From: an uncultured Eubacteriales bacterium
GTDB lineage: Bacteria > Bacillota > Clostridia > Oscillospirales > Feifaniaceae
Direction: 5' to 3'
DNA length: 6,481 nucleotides
Assembly (NCBI GenBank): GCA_902474785.1
Contig: CABRXB010000069.1
Location: forward strand, 1 to 6,481
The notes below the pieces were generated by a model. That model was not told where the DNA came from, ran no database searches, and saw only the letters and a program-made list of their open reading frames with translations. A program made the translations under genes and the position numbers. Positions 6,004-6,481 of this stretch are shown piece by piece (the first letter of the stretch is position 1; each line of letters starts with the position of its first letter).

Positions 6004-6057
6004 AAGGGCGGTTTTACGGCCTTCTTTTGCAGCTTTGCCTTTTGTGTTTGTCCAGCG

Positions 6058-6261
6058 TCAGTATTGCTCCTTGGACTCCACGATGCTCACCTCGCCGGCG
6101 GCGATTTCATTGATGGCGGTTTTGACAGGCTTCTCGGTGATGATGACGCCGCGATCCTTGGCCTGCGCCGCAATCTGCCGCGCTCTTTTGGAGGCGGCGA
6201 TCACCAGCGAATAGCGGCTTTCATGGTGGGGAGTCAGTTCATTGATAGAGGGATACAGCAC
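6058..6261 (-). CDS. rpoZ: DNA-directed RNA polymerase subunit omega
   Basis: Omega is the small RNA polymerase subunit that binds the beta-prime C-terminal region and helps core enzyme assembly. With the GTG start at 6261 the protein has 67 residues, the same length as Bacillus subtilis omega, and reads M/V-LYPSINELT at its N-terminus. The family signature follows: a first helix with SRYSLVIAASKRARQIA (about residues 15-31) and then ITEKPVKTAINEI (about residues 41-53). The same frame is open up to a TTG at 6321. That would add 20 residues (EKRFRPFPRS...) encoded by the upstream stem-loop and unlike the family, so the longer start was rejected; the GTG has a GGAAAGG site 10 nt upstream. gmk lies upstream. 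Downstream, the usual coaBC is missing and 183 bp of non-coding sequence separates rpoZ from priA. Confidence 0.93.
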   Translation of the reverse strand: MLYPSINELTPHHESRYSLVIAASKRARQIAAQAKDRGVIITEKPVKTAINEIAAGEVSIVESKEQY

Positions 6262-6271
6262 ATATACACGA

Positions 6272-6278
6272 CCTTTCC
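6272..6278 (-). promoter_or_regulatory. Ribosome binding site of rpoZ
   Basis: GGAAAGG on the minus strand lies 10 nt before the GTG at 6261. It supports GTG as the rpoZ start over the in-frame TTG at 6321, which falls inside the upstream stem-loop and has no Shine-Dalgarno sequence. Confidence 0.65.
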
Positions 6279-6297
6279 AAGTGTTTGAACGGGGAAA

Positions 6298-6320
6298 TGG
6301 CCGAAACCTTTTTTCGGCCA
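6298..6320 (-). other. Stem-loop between gmk and rpoZ
   Basis: TGGCCGAAA and TTTCGGCCA form a perfect 9-bp stem around a 5-nt loop. Read on the minus strand, the loop is AAAGG and the stem is followed by TTTCCCC, so the U-tract is too short for a convincing intrinsic terminator. It lies about 19 bp upstream of the rpoZ Shine-Dalgarno sequence. A leaky terminator, an mRNA processing site or a stabiliser between gmk and rpoZ are all possible. The stem itself is seen directly; any role is inference. Confidence 0.6.
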
Positions 6321-6357
6321 ATAGGGATCATATGAAAGGATACAGATCGTTGCCCGG

Positions 6358-6481
6358 TTACAGCGTCATCTCATTCATCAGGGCGCACACGAAACCCGCC
6401 ATGCTGGTAAAACGCAGGTGTTCTGCGCGCAGGATGGCCTCGATGTCGCAAATAGACCGGTCAACTGTCGAGTTGACCACA
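6358..6481 (-). CDS. gmk: Guanylate kinase, C-terminal end (partial)
   Basis: Only the last 40 codons and a TAA stop are in the window; the 5' part lies beyond the right edge. Guanylate kinase phosphorylates GMP to GDP with ATP in the cytoplasm. The visible peptide begins VVNSTVDRSICDIEAILRAE and then continues HLRF. This fits the family's C-terminal helix, where a 'VVN' strand is followed by a helix of the form I-x-A-I-x-x-A-E-x-x-R. About 16 further residues (to MNEMTL) follow that helix, a slightly long tail. The kinase P-loop and GMP-binding residues are outside the window, so the call rests on this short C-terminal match plus the neighbour rpoZ, which directly follows gmk in many Firmicutes. 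It lies 96 bp upstream of rpoZ and is probably co-transcribed with it. Confidence 0.85.
   Translation of the reverse strand, partial: VVNSTVDRSICDIEAILRAEHLRFTSMAGFVCALMNEMTL
6459..6478. repeat. Perfect inverted repeat inside gmk
   Basis: GGTCAACT, a GTCG spacer and AGTTGACC form two perfect 8-bp arms within the gmk coding sequence (VVNSTVDRS). One such repeat is about what chance would give in a window this size, so no function is claimed. Confidence 0.4.

Noticed and set aside
6058..6321. An 87-residue form of omega starting at TTG 6321
   Set aside because: The extra 20 residues are unlike omega and come from the stem-loop; GTG at 6261 has a ribosome binding site and gives the family length.
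6327..6332. TATGAT on the minus strand as a -10 box for rpoZ
   Set aside because: No acceptable -35 box lies 16-18 nt upstream (the bases there are close to GGGCAA).

Overview
This window is a compact, GC-rich stretch of a bacterial housekeeping operon read entirely on the minus strand. It most likely comes from a Gram-positive Clostridia-type genome. Three things point there: the gene order gmk-rpoZ-priA-def-fmt-(YugP-type zinc metallopeptidase)-rsmB, strong AGGAGG ribosome binding sites about 8 nt from most starts, and heavy use of GTG and TTG start codons. The order matches the Bacillus subtilis gmk-rpoZ-coaBC-priA-def-fmt-rsmB region, except that coaBC is absent and a membrane metallopeptidase gene sits between fmt and rsmB. 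No species can be named from the sequence alone.

Layout in the direction of transcription, from high to low coordinate: the last 40 codons of gmk (guanylate kinase) end at 6358; rpoZ (RNA polymerase omega) occupies 6058-6261; priA (replication restart helicase) occupies 3438-5874 but is split by a frameshift near 5073-5108; def (peptide deformylase) is at 2915-3403; fmt (methionyl-tRNA formyltransferase) is at 1831-2766; the zinc metallopeptidase is at 1107-1796; and rsmB (16S rRNA m5C967 methyltransferase) runs from 1114 off the left edge, cut at its second conserved cysteine. No gene on the plus strand is credible, and no gap between genes exceeds about 185 bp.

The genes serve core information processing. 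Gmk makes GDP, omega assembles RNA polymerase, and PriA restarts replication forks. Fmt formylates the initiator tRNA and Def removes that formyl group from new proteins, so the two act at opposite ends of one cycle. RsmB modifies the ribosomal P-site region. The metallopeptidase is a membrane protein of uncertain role.

Nothing here looks like a new defence, mobile or biosynthetic system. The points worth a second look are regulatory or structural. An 80% AT island inside the 3' end of priA carries TTGAAA-16-TATAAT with an upstream T8A6 tract, and looks like a hidden promoter for def-fmt-yugP-rsmB. priA has a +1-type frame break next to short G/C runs. A perfect 16-bp palindrome with a central CG lies between rpoZ and priA. 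Stem-loops sit before rpoZ, before priA and between def and fmt.
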